A stretch of 64,000 bases of DNA from Myoxocephalus aenaeus (GCA_038501785.1 JBAMJR010000156.1:124001-188000); one strand, 5' to 3'; shown: positions 31,956 through 45,704, numbered from the stretch's first letter. Program-made: numbers and translations. Notes: a model not told the origin generated them from the sequence alone.

Positions 31956-32328
31956 ACTTCCGGTTCAAGGAAGTGTCGCTGTTTGATGATGTCATCCAGG
32001 CCACGGGTCAGTGTGATTATTAAAGATGGACGCGAATTGCGCCTTATATGGTCACACGAGTACCGAGTGTTTTACTTAGACAATTAAATGTCAGTACACA
32101 CACAAATACTACAATAAGTATATAGACATACCTGCAAACTTGTCACTTTTCGGCGGAATTCGCCGTTTTCAAATCAAAATATGTCATCCACGTGCATCAT
32201 GTAGATTCGAAAAGTTTAAGGAAGAGGACGTTATATATGTAGCGCAGCTTGATGCAGGGCTGAGATGAGGTGGAGCTGGGCCTGGCAGAAGGTGGAGGGC
32301 AAAACAGAAAGGAGTGCAGTACAGCTTA

Positions 32329-32420
32329 CCACTGTCCCAGTATTTCATACAAATTGATAAAGCCGGGTATGCTAAATGCAGCCTCTGCTCCAAGGAGATC
32401 AAAAATAAAAATCAAGTCTT
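32329..32420 (+). pseudogene. BED/C2H2 zinc-finger fragment, unit A
   Basis: Reads PLSQYFIQIDKAGYAKCSLC then SKEIKNKNQ, like the first half of the BED finger at the N-terminus of hAT transposases (AKCxLCxKE). The second half with the His pair is missing because the frame runs into minisatellite sequence. Confidence 0.5.
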
Positions 32421-32645
32421 GCCTAGTATTGTCGCAGTAGTAGGCTAGTATTGTGGCAATAGTAGACTGGTACTGTAGCAATAGTAGGGTAGCATTACTA
32501 GTATAGCATTACTAGTATACTATTGTAGCAGTAGCAGGCTGCACCCTGACCCCCCCTCTCTCTTAAATGAGGTGACTGTGTCTGACCCCCGGACTGAAGA
32601 CAGGTGTGGAGATGAGGCCAGTTGCCAGAAGCCACGCCCACGGCA

Positions 32646-32647
<2 letters not shown>

Positions 32648-32720
<73 letters not shown>
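32648..32720. repeat. Second (AC)n microsatellite, unit A
   Basis: About 73 bp; 96 bp in B. Confidence 0.97.
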
Positions 32721-32723
<3 letters not shown>

Positions 32724-32729
32724 ACAGGG

Positions 32730-33265
32730 AACGAACAGGGGACACAAGAGACACAGGGAAAAGACAGAAAAGGACATGCTGAGCCGTGACACATTGGACC
32801 AAGACAGCCTCCATTATTTTTAAGAAAACAGAAAGTCAAAATGTGTCTGCAGAGATCACTTGACAACATTTTGCTGACTGAGTCTTTCTTGCCACAAGTG
32901 GGGTCACAGTTCATTGTTTTCTCATCTCAACCAGTAGTGTTTATTCTAATAGGAATGTGCATTAATAACTAATGTGTCTTCAGACACACTTCATAGATAA
33001 CAGTGTGATGGTGCTCACATAGAATCTATATGTTCAACACAATCAATACATTATTTCTTTAGCTCTATAATAGTTTCTCTGAATATGAAAGAAAACAGAA
33101 AATCATTCAACATCTTCCCCCGTTCTTTAGTCTAAAAGAAACTTTACTCTTATTACTTATTACATTCTCTTTGCATTCTATATTATGCTTTAGAGAGTAC
33201 AGAAATCAGAACATTAAAGGTGCATTTCACCTGAAAGACCTCATACAGAATACTCAACCTTTCTA
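32730..33265. other. No recognised gene, end of unit A
   Basis: Unassigned sequence across the unit boundary and on to the RTE fragment of the next unit. No TIR, LTR or coding pattern was found at the boundary. The copy in B is 56795-57329. Confidence 0.4.
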
Positions 33266-33784
33266 ACTCTCCACATCTCCACATGTAAGGGACTATGTGA
33301 GTAATCCTCTGTGTGCACACCAGATGGTGTTCTAGTCCATCAAACAAGTAACATGTAAAAGTGGTATTCATTGGAGAACACGACATTTTGAAACTTGAGA
33401 TGATTTAAAACTGACGTCTTGTGTCTAACCGACGTGGTCGAGAAACAATATTAAAGCGAATGCTTTGTTTCCATCCAACAAACCAAAGGTTTATTTCATG
33501 AGTCTTCAGTTTTAAAGACAGTACAGGAAGAAAAGTGGAATTCTATGATAAATGGTGCTGGGTTTCACAACATTCACAATAACAATAAACTGAATAAAAT
33601 ACACTGCACCACCGTAGCAGGCAGCGTGAGCAGTAACCTACGATAACAGGAAGTGGGCGAGCGGGAAAAGTCTGGGATTCATGAACGCCCCAATAGAACA
33701 AACAGGAAGAAAATGTAAAAAGCCTCAAAGAGTGACAGCGGCTGAGAGTTAGTCTCTGACTGTTTGAGATTATCCACCAAACAG

Positions 33785-34210
33785 CAGCTCAGATGATCCG
33801 GCCTTCTTGGAGTCTCTCTGTGGCCTCCTGGAAAGGTTGCTGACTGGGGACTCTATGGACATGCTGGGGGTCTGCAATACTAATATGGGCAACATTGAAC
33901 AAACATGGAGGGGGTGATTGGGAGGAATTGCCTGACCTGAACCTGAGTGGTGCTTTCTAATTGGCTGTGCTAGTCATGGATTGGCTATAACAAACATCAT
34001 GTGACAGCATTGGGGCGGCTCATGGGTGTATTTGGTACCAGAACACCCAAGGCCAAAGATCGGTGATCGACTTAGGGGTCGTATCATCTGATCTGCAGCC
34101 GTACGGCCAAGTTCAAAACCTCCATTGTGGAAGCAGCTGCTAGAAGTGGAGGTCAGAGGATTGTTGCTGCTTGTTGTTGCTGCTGCCTACGAACTCCCTG
34201 GTGGACACAA
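33785..34210 (+). mobile_element. RTE (Rex3-like) LINE fragment, unit B
   Basis: Copy of 520-945. It differs by reading VAAC rather than VGAC, and has a longer ACACAC run just downstream. Both variants are shared with the inverted copy at 19085-19411 rather than with the plus copies in A and C. Confidence 0.62.
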
Positions 34211-34577
34211 CAAGGGGCGACAGACGGAGGGATGTTGTCTCTTCATAGTTCACCCCTCTGGAAGAAGAACGACTCCAGAAACACACCAGAGGGAAAACTC
34301 AAGTCCACCATTCACACAGATAGAAAGGAAACACACACACAGGATGAGATCCAAACATCACTGGCCCTGGACCAAGAAAACTTCAGGTGTTATGACAGAG
34401 ATGAAGAGGTTGAGCGTGAGAACATAAAGGAAACCAAGGTGTGTTTTATTTGATTTACAAAGTATTTGGAAGAACAACAATTCTTTGGAACTCCTTCAGG
34501 TAATGATTGCACAATGACTGACCTGCTGGAAGGATGATGGTAACAGGTACGAGGCCTGAAGTGATCAAAGAAAGAAC

Positions 34578-35193
34578 GGTAGCACTTTATAATAAGTACA
34601 CACTATTTAGCATTAGTAAAGCATGAATAAACACTGAATTCATCATTTATAAAGCTTTATTCCAACATGAACACTTATTAGTAACTCATTAGTATGCAAT
34701 TCAGATGAGGTCACAGAACATACTTAATCAACTAACGAGTAGTAACGACCTGAATTAATCATGAATTGCAGCATTTTTTTTTATCATTTACTAACACTTT
34801 TCAAATGATCTTATTAATCATCTATGAGTCCTTAATACTTAATTTGCAAATGGGGAATCCATCATTTATAAAGTATGAAAACCCAAGCTTATTAATCCAG
34901 AATGAAACATTTCTAACTGTGTATATGAATTGCATACTAATGAGTTACTAATGAGTGTTCATGTTGGAATAAAGCTTTATAAATGATGAACTTTTATTAG
35001 GGGAGTTTTTCCTGATCCGATGTGAGGTCCCGGGACAGGATGTTATGTGTACAGATTGTAAAGCCCTCCGAGGCAAACTTGTATTTGTGATGTTGGGCTA
35101 TATAAAATAAACTGAATTGAATTGAATGAATTCAGTGTTTACTCATGCTTTACTAATGCTAAATAGTGTGTACTTTAATTATAAAGTACTACC
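34578..35193. mobile_element. MITE with long terminal inverted repeats, unit B
   Basis: Same element and position as 1309-1924, with the same nested retroposon tail. No coding capacity. Confidence 0.74.
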
Positions 35194-35531
35194 AACAGAG
35201 CAAATAACTGAGGGTGAGGACAACAAGATGAGATTGAAGTCTGGATTTAAAGAGCTCAACTGTTTGATGTCAGCAGGAGGGTCATTCCAGAGGAAGGGGA
35301 TGTTGTTTTAACACTGTTAATGAATGATGTCCTGTTAACGCTCTGCATCACTTTATTCTGCACATTTCCTGCTTTTCAATAAAGACAACTCTGCATGTGA
35401 AGTGTGTTTGCTTCATTCTCTATAGAAAGTTCACTTTGAGTGTTTTCATGTGTTTCATCACCTTAGTTCCATCACTGTTATCATGCTGACAAATCATTCA
35501 TCAAACTGATAAAAGTGATGTTCTGGACTCA

Positions 35532-36811
35532 CAGTGGTGGAAGAAGTACTCAGATCTTTGACTCAAGTCAAAGTAGCAGTACCACAGTGTAGAAATACTA
35601 GTACACGTCCTGCATAAGAAAATGTACTAAAGTTAAAGTCAAAACATACTCTAAATCAATCAATGAAGTCTACATCATCATGTATTTGTTGATTCTATTT
35701 ATTTGTATTACACTGAATCAATGTAAAGGTATCACATTTTTATTTTATTTTATTTTGCACAATTCAAACAATAAAACAAAAAATCATGACAGAAAATGAA
35801 AATCACGGTGCAGGAAGAGAAATAACTGTAGTCTTTTATTCATTCATTTGAAAGCCTGATTGAAAATATAACAGACTCGTTAACATGCCTGCCATTGTCA
35901 GTGAGGCAAACCCATGTCCAAACAGAGAAAATGTTGCAATTTCCCAAATGAAGAAATAACTTCTTCCTCTTTCACAGACAGCTTTCTTCTTTGTAAGGCT
36001 CCAGTTGACCCCGATATTAAAGGCTGCTTCGTCTTGTGTAACATCTTTGAACTTTCTAATGATCTCTTTATGCTCTTTATCACCACTAGCGTTACTACTA
36101 CCCTACTACTGCTATAATGCTAAGCTACTACTGCTGTAGAGGCTCTAACCTTAACCAATTTAAGTACTACATGTGTTTGGATGCGTGTTCTACAAACAAA
36201 TCCACTGTCCAATGCGCTGTGCCTCTTTGATCCATTTATTCCGTGTTAGTGAAGCATAACATGAATCTTACATGTTGCAGCACAACTCAGGATACCACAA
36301 GACAGGATAACGTTGACACGACCACGGTCAAAAACTATTTTGTTTCTCATCCACACACCTGTTCTCATCAGCAGGCACTTACCGATATGCCAGTTCACAT
36401 GAATGTGCCACCCTGTGTTCAGATGTAGGAACTACATGTCCCAATTCCCCCTGTGTTTCCCTCAAAGATAAAAGAAAGCAACAAAACTACATTATGGCTC
36501 CAACAACTGCTACTACCAGCCTACTAGATTGTAAAGCCCTCTGAGGCAAATTTGTAATTTGTGATTTTGGGCTATACAAAATAAATGGAATTGAATACTA
36601 CTGCTAAAACTACAAGTATACTACTGCTACAATACTAGTCTATAATGCTACAATACTAGGTAACTACTGCTACTTCTAGCCTACTACTGCTACAATACTA
36701 TGCTACAACTAATACTACTAGCCTAATATTTCTACTACTAGCCTACTACTGCTACAATACTAGGCTACTACTGCTACTACATCTACCCTAATACTGCTAC
36801 AATACTAGATA

Positions 36812-36848
<37 letters not shown>

Positions 36849-37775
36849 GCCTATTACTGTTACAATACTAGACTACAACTATTACTACTAGCCTAGTACT
36901 TCTACTACTACCTCCCTACTACTGCTACAATACTAGTAGTGCTACTACTACTGCTAATACTGCCACCAAGGAAGTAGGCTGTTAAAATTCTTTACTTCGG
37001 CCGAAGTAAAAGTAACATTACTAATGCCACTGTAAAAAATACTGTGTTACAAGTAATGCATTGAAAAGGTTGTGTGAAAATGTTTGATACTTAACATATT
37101 AAAAGTTGGCTACTAAATGTAGAAAAATGTCTTGTTTCCGACTATTATTTATAGGAGTCTCTCCTTAACCTGGAGTTTTAGGAGAGACTCCAGTTCAGGG
37201 GTAATACAAGAATAAGAACCTAGAATATAGGTACTGTGATGCATTTGACAGTAAGCTACTGTTAAATGTACAACAGCAATTTACTTGCTAATTGCTGCCA
37301 GCCAGTTACATATCACAGGGTTCTTGTTACAGTGCAGGATGTTCACTGTTGTAGTTGGTTAAGGTGGAGCTCATTTTGAACTTTCATTATGGATAAACAG
37401 CTGATTCTCCAAGTATTAATTGATTGAATGTTTGGTTTGTGAAAATAGTGAAATTCGTGAGAAATGGTGTCATGATTACCCAAAAGAAAAGCAGCAAATC
37501 TTCACATTTGCGAAGCTAGAACCATGAAGTGATTGCTTCTAATCGTCTGACAATCAACTAACTGATTAATCTACTAATCCTCTCAGCTGTACTTGTTTAC
37601 TTGTTTATTATAAAACATTGCATTTAATGTTTTATATGTAACAAATCTGTAACTAAAGCTGTATTTAGGTAGATTTCCCTCTAAGATGTACAAGTACAAC
37701 GTGGCATGACAAGAAAAGGCTCAAGTAAAGTACAAGTAACTCAAATGTAAATGTACTTTGTAATATTCCACCATG
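35532..37775. mobile_element. hAT-type repeat containing CTACTG minisatellite, unit B
   Basis: Same composite as 2263-4514; the CTACTG minisatellite is at about 36605-36960. Confidence 0.6.
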
Positions 37776-37957
37776 CTGATACTGCTGCTCCCACTACTGC
37801 TGCTGCTAGTACAAGTACCTCATGACATTCAATGCAAAAAAGGTATAACAAACACATTACTACTTTGCAGTTGAATATTTAAACATTTATTCCAACACTA
37901 ACATAATAAGGACATTATTCATACAATTCAGTATTTTTTCCATATATATATATAAAT

Positions 37958-38062
<105 letters not shown>

Positions 38063-38166
38063 CTAATAGAACAAGTTTATATTTTAAGATTCCCCATATG
38101 AACCTTGTTTGTTGGGGAAACACAAATCAGTGTGGTGAGGAAACCTGCATGTTTTTATGAGACAGA

Positions 38167-38454
38167 TTATTTGTAAAGAAACTTTGTTCTTCTGTCCTTC
38201 TGAGTGGCAAACCTCTCAATGACCTTCTTATTGAAGTCAGGCATGTCCCTGACAAGTTTCTTCTCCATGGAGAGCATAGCCAGAGCATTAGGCCATCCTG
38301 TGTCATGGTGTTTCTCAGGAAGGTCTTGATCCTCTTCAAAGTACAGAAACACCTCTGGATTCAGCTGTTGTCATGGTGATGAGGATCCTGAGAAGACTGA
38401 CAGTCTCTGTGAAGGAGAACCGCTCCTTGGCTTCATCAGGATGGCATCACATAC
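38167..38454 (-). pseudogene. hAT transposase C-terminal exon remnant, unit B
   Basis: Same frameshifted remnant as 4874-5161. A single substitution changes YSEED to YFEED in the shared reading frame. Confidence 0.63.
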
Positions 38455-38522
38455 CTGTAAAAGATAAATCAACTTACATTATCAATAAAGCTATTTTGAT
38501 GAAAGTGATTCCGATTGAACAC

Positions 38523-38523
38523 T

Positions 38524-38559
<36 letters not shown>

Positions 38560-40912
38560 TTCAACTTATATAGCGCTTTTAAAGATACACAAAGACGCTT
38601 TACAATATGGACAGTAGACAATGACGAACGGAACAAAAATGAAAGTAAGCAAAACAAACAAACAGGACATTTTTTGTAACAAAGAAAGAAAGGAAAGAAA
38701 ACTGGAGAAGCTGAGGGTCGTAGTGGAGGATAGGTGCAGGTTTTAGCAGGTGAAAGCGAGTTGGAAGAGGTGCGTTTTGAGGGCTTGCTTGAATGAAGCT
38801 AGTGAGGGAGCCTGACGGATGTGGATGGGGAGAGCGTTCCAGAGGGGGGGTGCAGCAGCAGAGAAGGCCCTGTCCCCCCAGGTCCGGTGCTTGGTCCTGA
38901 TGGTCTTCAGGGTGTTTGTACCGGCGGACCTGAGGCAACGGGTTGGGGCGTGGAGGGGGAGGAGGTCTGAAAGGTAGGGAGGGGCCAGGTTGTTTAGGGC
39001 TTTGTAGGTGATGAGTAGTAGTTTGAAGTCTATCCTGTACTTGATCGGAAGCCAGTGGAGGTTGTGTAGGACCGGGGTGATGTGATCATAACGGCGGGTG
39101 GAGGTGAGCAGTCGGGCGGCAGAGTTTTGGACATATTGGAGTTTATTGAGGATTTTGTTGGGTGAGCCGTAGAGGGTGCTGTTGCAGCAATCGAGTCTGG
39201 ATGTTATGAGGGCATGGATGAGGATTTCGGTGGTGGCAGAGGACAGGGAGGGCCGGAGGCGTGCAATGTTACGGAGGTGAAAGAAGGCAGTTTTGGTGAT
39301 GTGGTTGGCGTGGGGGAGGAAAGAGAGGGTGGGGTCAAGGATGATGCCGAGGTTGCGGACCTGGGTGGAGGGGGGTGACAATGGATCCGTCAATATTCAA
39401 AGAGAAAGTCTGGGCTGAGCGGGTGAGGGAGTTAGGGCCGATGATGAGTATTTCAGATTTGTTGGAGTTGAGTTTGAGAAAGTTTTCTTGCATCCATGAT
39501 TTTATTTCAGTGAGACAGGAGGTGAGAGTGGAGTGGGTGACAGAGGTGATGGTCTTGGAGGAGAGGTAGAGTTGGGTGTCGTCAGCGTAACAGTGAAAAT
39601 TGAGACCATGACGACGGATGATTTGTCCAAGGGGAAGGATGTAGATGATGAAGAGGAGGGGACCGAGCACGGAACCTTGGGGGACACCGTGGGTGACTGG
39701 GGAGGTGGAGGATTTACAGTTATTTATGGCAATGAATTGATGTCGGTCTGAGAGATATGAGGTGAACCAGGAGAGGGCAGTGCCAGTTATGCCAAGGAAG
39801 TGCTGGAGACGTGAGAGGAGGATGGAGTGGTTGATGGTGTCGAAGGCGGCGCTGAGGTCAAGGAGGATGAGGATGGTGAGGAAGCCAGAGTCAGCAGAGA
39901 GAAGTATGTCGTTGGTGATTTTCAGTAGGGCGGTTTCAGTGCTGTGTTTCGAACGGAAGCCGGATTGGAAGGGTTCATAGAGGTTGTGGAGATTGAGGTG
40001 GGATTTGAGTTGAGTTGCAACAGATCTTTCAAGGATTTTGGACAGGTAGGGGAGGTTGGAGATGGGCCGGTAGTTGTTGGGGATGTCGGGGTCAAGACCA
40101 GGTTTTTTCAGCACAGGGGTGACGGCAGCGAGCTTTAGTGGGGGGGGGGGGGGGGGGTATGAGACCAGAGGACAGTGAGGAGTTGATGATGTTTATGATG
40201 AGAGGGGAGAGTGAGGGGAGGCAGGCCTTGACTAAGGAAGAGGGGAGGGGGTCGAGGGCACAGGTGGAGGTCTTCATGATGGAGACTATGGAGGAGAGAG
40301 GTCCATTTCAGTGATTGAACTGAAGGATGAGAGTGAGTAGCTTGGTGGTGGGGGAGGGTCATGTTGAGGGCTGGGGGGAGAAGCAGTGGAGGGGGAGGAG
40401 GCAGCCAGCTGGTTGTGTATTGTAATGATTTTGTCGTTGAAGAAGGATAGGAATGAGTTGCATTTAGTGGTAGTGAAGGAGGAGGAGATGGTGTCCATGG
40501 GTTTGAGGAGTTTGTTGATGGTGGAGAACAGCGTTTTGGGGTTGTTGGAGCCAGATTGAATGATGGAGGAGTAGTGAGAGGAGCGAGCGGCGTTGAGGGC
40601 ATCTTTGTATTGTTGTTGGTGGAGTTTGTAGGCATCCAGGTGAACAGTGAGTCCAGTTTTGTTTGCAAGGCGTTCCAGTTGACGGCCGTGCACTTTGAGG
40701 TGGCGAAGTTGGTCAGTGTACCAGGGGGCGGAATGGGTGAAGGAGACGAGTTTTGATTTTTTGGGGGCGATGAGGTCAAGACAGGAGGAGAGTGTATCAT
40801 TATAGTAATTGACCAGGGCAGTGGGGGAGGCAGTCGAAATAGGGGCAGAGGCAGAGACGATGGCAGCCAAGGAGGAGGAGAGCGAGGGGAGGTTGATGGA
40901 CTTGATGTTCCG
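38523..40912 (-). mobile_element. L2 LINE, 5' truncated, unit B
   Basis: Same insertion as 5231-7465 but without the 156-bp deletion. The ATT tail is at 38523-38559. Confidence 0.85.
38743..40114 (-). pseudogene. L2 reverse transcriptase, frameshifted, unit B
   Basis: Two frameshifts break the frame. An 18-nt G run (40140-40157, 14 nt in A) shifts the start, and one extra G at about 39370 (GGAGGGGGGTGAC) splits YADD-containing residues from the C-terminal half (pieces 39335-40114 and 38743-39393). Apart from these the motifs NNYRPIS, FDTINH, GVPQGS and YADD are preserved. Confidence 0.78.
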
Positions 40913-41224
40913 GAATGTTATGGTGCTATGTTCCGGAATGTTATGGTGCGGCTCTGCTTAACATGGGGGGTGGGGATGTCACCCCCCCATGTCACTTATG
41001 TCAAAGTCAAGTATTTCTACAATACAATGTATGTAAAATCTTACAAATAACTTTAGATGATGGGAAATTATAACTACATCATCAAATTGTATCAGACGAT
41101 CAGTTACCAGCGTGTCCTCCCTTTCAGAAAACAGTCCACTATGTTATTGAATAGTTGCCAACTTGCCATCTTCAAAAACAACTAGGCCTCTTCTAGACAT
41201 TGACTTGGTGGACACCTGAATAAG

Positions 41225-41893
41225 CAGTGGCGGTTCTACACGTAATTACGCCCCGGGCGAGACCCCCCTCCGAGCGCCCCCCCGCACATGTCAAGAGGTT
41301 ACGTGATACGTTTCCCCAAAAATGAAACTTAACAGTCCGTTACAACTCGGTGTTCTGGATTAAAATCAAGGCAGAGTTACTGAGATCTCCAAAAAAGCTC
41401 TGAAACCCTCAACCCTCAAGCTCAGGGCTCCACTAATGCAGCGTAATGGTGAGTTGTATCTTTATGCACTTTATAATTGTCTTTATGCCGGTCGTATTAG
41501 GTCATATTTATTACGTCATATTTTGCGCCCACACCGTGAAGGCCGGTCCGCGAAAATATTGTCTGACACAAAACCGGTCTGTGGCTCAAAAAAGGTTGGG
41601 GGCCGCTGCATTAGAGTATTGCTCAATAGCCCACAGTGGATCCCCCCGCCCGCCCCACCCGGGAGACCCAGAGGCGACGCCCCCCCCCCCCCCCCACAAG
41701 CAGGGGCGCCCGCAGCCGCAGGGGGCGCCAACCTGCCAATTCCCCACACAGTGATATGATAGATAATGGAAAACCGCTTCGCGGCCCAGATGATTTTTTT
41801 TAAGTGGTAAGTGGTCGTGCCGCCCCCCACGTGACATGAAAAAGTGCCGCCCCGGGCGGCTGCCCGGTTCGCCCGTGCCCAAAACCGCCACTG
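41225..41893. mobile_element. hAT MITE with 8-bp target duplication, unit B
   Basis: Same element with TGAATAAG at 41217-41224 and 41894-41901. It is shorter mainly in the C run (41680-41695). Confidence 0.88.
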
Positions 41894-42809
41894 TGAATAA
41901 GCATGTTATTAACTACCCGCACTTTTAAAATATTTAAACAAATATCATTGTGATGTTTTCTATCATATTCGTTCACTTTGATGACTAGGCCCATGTAGGC
42001 TTTTACAGACTGTTGGACGTGAGCAACTTATCACTCCCTCCAAGAAATACACGACCCCTTGGTTCTTCTGTTACTGATGGATTTATTCTTAACGTGCGCC
42101 TCAGTCAACACCGTCCAACTGTTTAATTACATTTCAACAGACAAAACAAGTTGGGGTTCACGTTACACAGTAAACTGTTTGCACGTAAATATGCGCCATG
42201 AATCATTAACATAACAACAGACCTCGCTGCTGCACACAACTGAGAGGGAGATGGTCCACTTGGATAACAATATACTTCGACAAATCAACACTTTGTTGTC
42301 ACTTTAACTTATATCTTTTAAACTAGCTTTTAGCGGAGTAAAAACTTCTACCGCGGCACATGTTTCCAGGAGCTTGTCACAACTAAAAGTGTCCCAACAC
42401 AAACATAGGACGTAAAGATGGTTCCTATCACATGTAAATACGAGACGTTAGCTTGCTTATTGTGTGTTTATTCGGTAACAACAGAACAGGCTACTGTGGG
42501 CCGTAGCCTAGCCCAGAACAACAGTCAAAACCTCTTAGCATGCTTCACTCTGCTCCCGGTCATAGCCTCCTCTCCACAGGCTCCACAACAACAACATCCC
42601 ACCTCACTCGCTCTGCCGATCACAGGTAGCTCAGGTAGACAAGCTACAAGCTACACAGCCCATGAGACATTCACTGACCTCCTGAACCCAGTAATTACAA
42701 TAAACAGTAATCTTATCTAGAACAACTTCTTCCTGTAAACACAATAACACTTTAAACATAACAGGTTAACATGACATGTCACTCAGTCCGTTACAGTATA
42801 GTTTAATAC

Positions 42810-42888
42810 CTTTAATGAAGCAGGGTCGATGTTCCTCTTCTGCAGCTGGTTGAATAGCATGTCCACATTTGGGATGATGTTGTTCCGT
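42810..42888 (-). pseudogene. hAT transposase internal exon remnant, unit B
   Basis: Identical arrangement to 9368-9446, with the same splice sites and open frame. Confidence 0.5.
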
Positions 42889-43284
42889 CTGTAACTAAAC
42901 AATCGTTTTCTCTTTGTGTAGCAGTGCTAGCGGGCTAACGTTAGTCCGCTAGCTAACGGTAGCACGTTAGTCCGCTAGCTAACGGTAGCACGTTAGCTCC
43001 CTCCCCGTCACCGCTGCTTAGTTCCGGAGGGCAATGTCGGGAATAAAGCTGCACTGTGGCTCAGGAAAAGCAGATATTTAGCGCAGATATCCTATTTTAC
43101 AAATATTACTGGGTACATTCCATAGCTCAAACACATACATATTGACAATTAGTATAAGTTATTACTATTTTTATAATTTTTTTATAATTAAAATTATAAA
43201 TAATGTTTTTTTTCTTCTTTTTTTTTTCTGGCTCAAGGTGGGTGGGGCCAGGCCCCGCGGCCCTCTATTGGCCGGCCGCCACTG

Positions 43285-43798
43285 GTAGTGTAGTACTTCT
43301 GCTTTTATTGCTGCAGCTTCTAATACTTCCACGTGTGTCCTTACAGCAGGGAGCTGTGTGCACGTATTCATGTGGTTGACCTGTAGTTCTCCTCCTTCTC
43401 CACAAGGTGGGGCAGTCGGCCCGTGTCTGAGGCAAGGCTGGCTGACTGAGCTGCATTCATTCACTTTTTATTGATTCACTTTTTTAAATGATTTAATAAT
43501 GCACAAACTTAAAAATAACAAAACAAAGTTATTTTGTGTATTTCATTACATGTAATCTGGTGTATTTCAGTTGAATGGCAGATAAGAACAGTACTGTTGT
43601 TATCTGCCAAAAATACTTTTTGGGGTATAATATTTCTTGTCTCGGGTTATGGTGAGCTGTGGCATCACTCCTGTCTCCATAGTGTTTTTTGCTGAGTCCC
43701 CTCATTGTCTCTGTGGTTGTTCTCGAGGCTTCACTTGTACATTCACGTGTCGTGCTTTAACTGTCTTTTGTATTTTGGGGCTTTTTAAATCTAGATTA
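43285..43798 (+). repeat. Dispersed repeat block, plus copy, unit B
   Basis: Copy of 9842-10355 with a few substitutions (CTCGGGTTATGG for CTCAGGTTATGG). Confidence 0.75.
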
Positions 43799-43929
43799 AA
43801 CATGTCAATTAACTTTGGTCTTTGAAAACCGCTAATAAACAAAACAATGTGTAACGGGCAGGTTTAAAACATGGACATTGACCATTTCTGCAACTTGTTT
43901 TATCTCCATGTTTGTGTTCTGCTTCACAG

Positions 43930-44231
43930 AGCCTGGGTACGTGGCTACAGTTTCTGCTCTGGTCCAATCAGCCGTCACCTTGCTGAATGAGCTGCACTCT
44001 CTGCCCAGGAGGTCAGTGAGGCCGTCTTCTCTTCATAAACGGGGAGATTTGGTGAAGTCGTTCTGTCTCTTCCTCCTTTCTGCAAGCATCCTCCCTCCCT
44101 CATTCTCTCTCTCTCTCTCTGTTGCTCTGGACAGGGGAGGGGTGTACACTCCAGGAGCTGCCTTCCATAAAACCAGTCTCCTCAACCGCCTCCACAACCA
44201 CAGCATCAAGTTCTCAGTCAGGAACGAGTAG
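43930..44231 (+). pseudogene. sccpdh: SCCPDH-like last two exons, unit B (gene fragment)
   Basis: Copy of 10487-10788 with the same splice sites (exons 43930-44011 and 44135-44231). Near the C-terminus B reads KFSVRNE where A reads KFSFRNE; Val is the family-typical residue, so A carries the derived change. No upstream exons are visible. Confidence 0.73.
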
Positions 44232-44596
44232 TAGTCGGAGTCAGTGGTTTTAATCCAGCAGCTTCTCCTGTCCTTGCCGTCAGTTAGCTGTCCGTTCTGT
44301 GTGTCTGCACACAAATATTACTCTAAAGCTGAAAAATGTAATCTAGATTTTGGAAATTCTTCATATCTCTTGTGAAAACATAGCTTTACTCAGGAGGTCG
44401 AACTGTTTTGGTGCTGGAAATGAGTTTACCAAAGGTCTTAGGTTCACAAAAGCAGTGAAATATATGAATAAAAAAATGGTAGAAACATGTACATGTCTAA
44501 AATCAAATGTATTATTATATGGTGAGATGATGAGCTGTGGCTGGCATTGTGGCCTGCAATGATGATCTGGCAGAGATGGACTGGAGGCTGCTAAAG

Positions 44597-44916
44597 TAGG
44601 GTGACCAGATTTGAGTTTGTGAAAAAGAGGACACTTCGTTCCGGGGGGGGGGGGGGGGGTAGCAGTAGCGTGTAGCATGCCGTGAACTTACATTTACGTT
44701 GAGATCGGTCGACCAATGACAGTTCTCTCTACAGTCAGAGCTTGCGCAAGAAGGTGGAACGTGAGGGAGATACCATTTCCAAAACTTGTAAGGGGGTAAT
44801 AACTATTTTCCCGCACGTAGCAAAATCCCGGACGTTTTTGAAATCCCTGCCGGACGCTTTTTTTAGGTCTCGAAAAGAGGACATGTCCGGGAAAAAGAGG
44901 ACGTCTGGTCACCCTA
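44597..44916. mobile_element. Short TIR element TAGGGTGACCAGA, unit B
   Basis: Same insertion with the same GCTAAAG flanks; 17 G instead of 22 in the homopolymer. Confidence 0.78.
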
Positions 44917-45603
44917 GCTAAAGCGATGCTGCATGTTGTCCTCTGGACCCTGGCAGCTGCAAATCCTCTCCGTAAAATACATTACTAATAGTTAGTATAA
45001 GTTCACTGAAAGAAAGTAACAGGATAGTGACAATATTTGATTACGCCCCGGTTCAGTCTCATAACCACCCTGTACCCATTTAGCTACTGTACCGCTACTT
45101 CCGGTTAGCGCGCAGCTAACCTAAGAACATGGTCATTTCAGTCTCACAAACACATAACAGAGATCCCACACTACTATGTATACTACGTTCACTGAACGAA
45201 AGTTAACGGGTATCGTGACAATATTTGAATACCCACCGTTCAGTCTTTCAGGCTCTATTTATGGTTGAAGCTGCGCCTTCTCCAGTATAGCTTTGCTCGG
45301 CCTGCCTGCTCTTTTTCTCTCTCTCCCAGTGAAGCTGTGCACGCATCATATGACACTTCGGGGTGTGTAGAATGCTCTAGCTTGCTGTGTGAATCTCATA
45401 TGATCTTGCGGACACAAGGCAGAGGATGCGGAAGTTCTACTGAATCTTGGAGACGTTGAACCATATTTCTGTGCAGAATTATCGCGATGGAGTGAATATT
45501 TTCAAAATGTCAGTATCGTATAGCGCGGACCCGCGCTCGAAGATCTCAAAGGGTTAAAGACTCGGTCTCCTGGTTGTGAAGAAGTGTGGCCCTTTGGCAC
45601 GCC

Positions 45604-45609
45604 CGAGAG

Positions 45610-45701
<92 letters not shown>
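45604..45701. repeat. (GA)n microsatellite, unit B
   Basis: 98 bp of GA. Confidence 0.97.

Positions 45702-45704
<3 letters not shown>

Larger units (their letters stand above)
1..33265. repeat. Segmental duplication unit A (33.3 kb)
   Basis: The sequence from position 1 restarts almost unchanged at 33266 and again at 57330, so this is one complete unit of a tandem array; the phase chosen for the unit start is arbitrary. Its distinguishing part is about 17956-27603, which is missing from unit B. Alignment by eye of the gene, LINEs, MITEs and minisatellites gives the same order in each unit, with sparse substitutions and mainly microsatellite-length differences. Confidence 0.96.

Noticed and set aside
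31696..32004. Leucine/tyrosine-rich minus-strand frame (LLLLSYYCYNTR repeats)
   Set aside because: Translation of the 39-bp minisatellite, which is a multiple of three.
32498..32914. Frames made of CV, TH or SL dipeptide runs at the AC, AG and CT tracts
   Set aside because: They arise only from dinucleotide microsatellites (also 12108-12322, 13483-13812, 37887-38123, 56538-56978).
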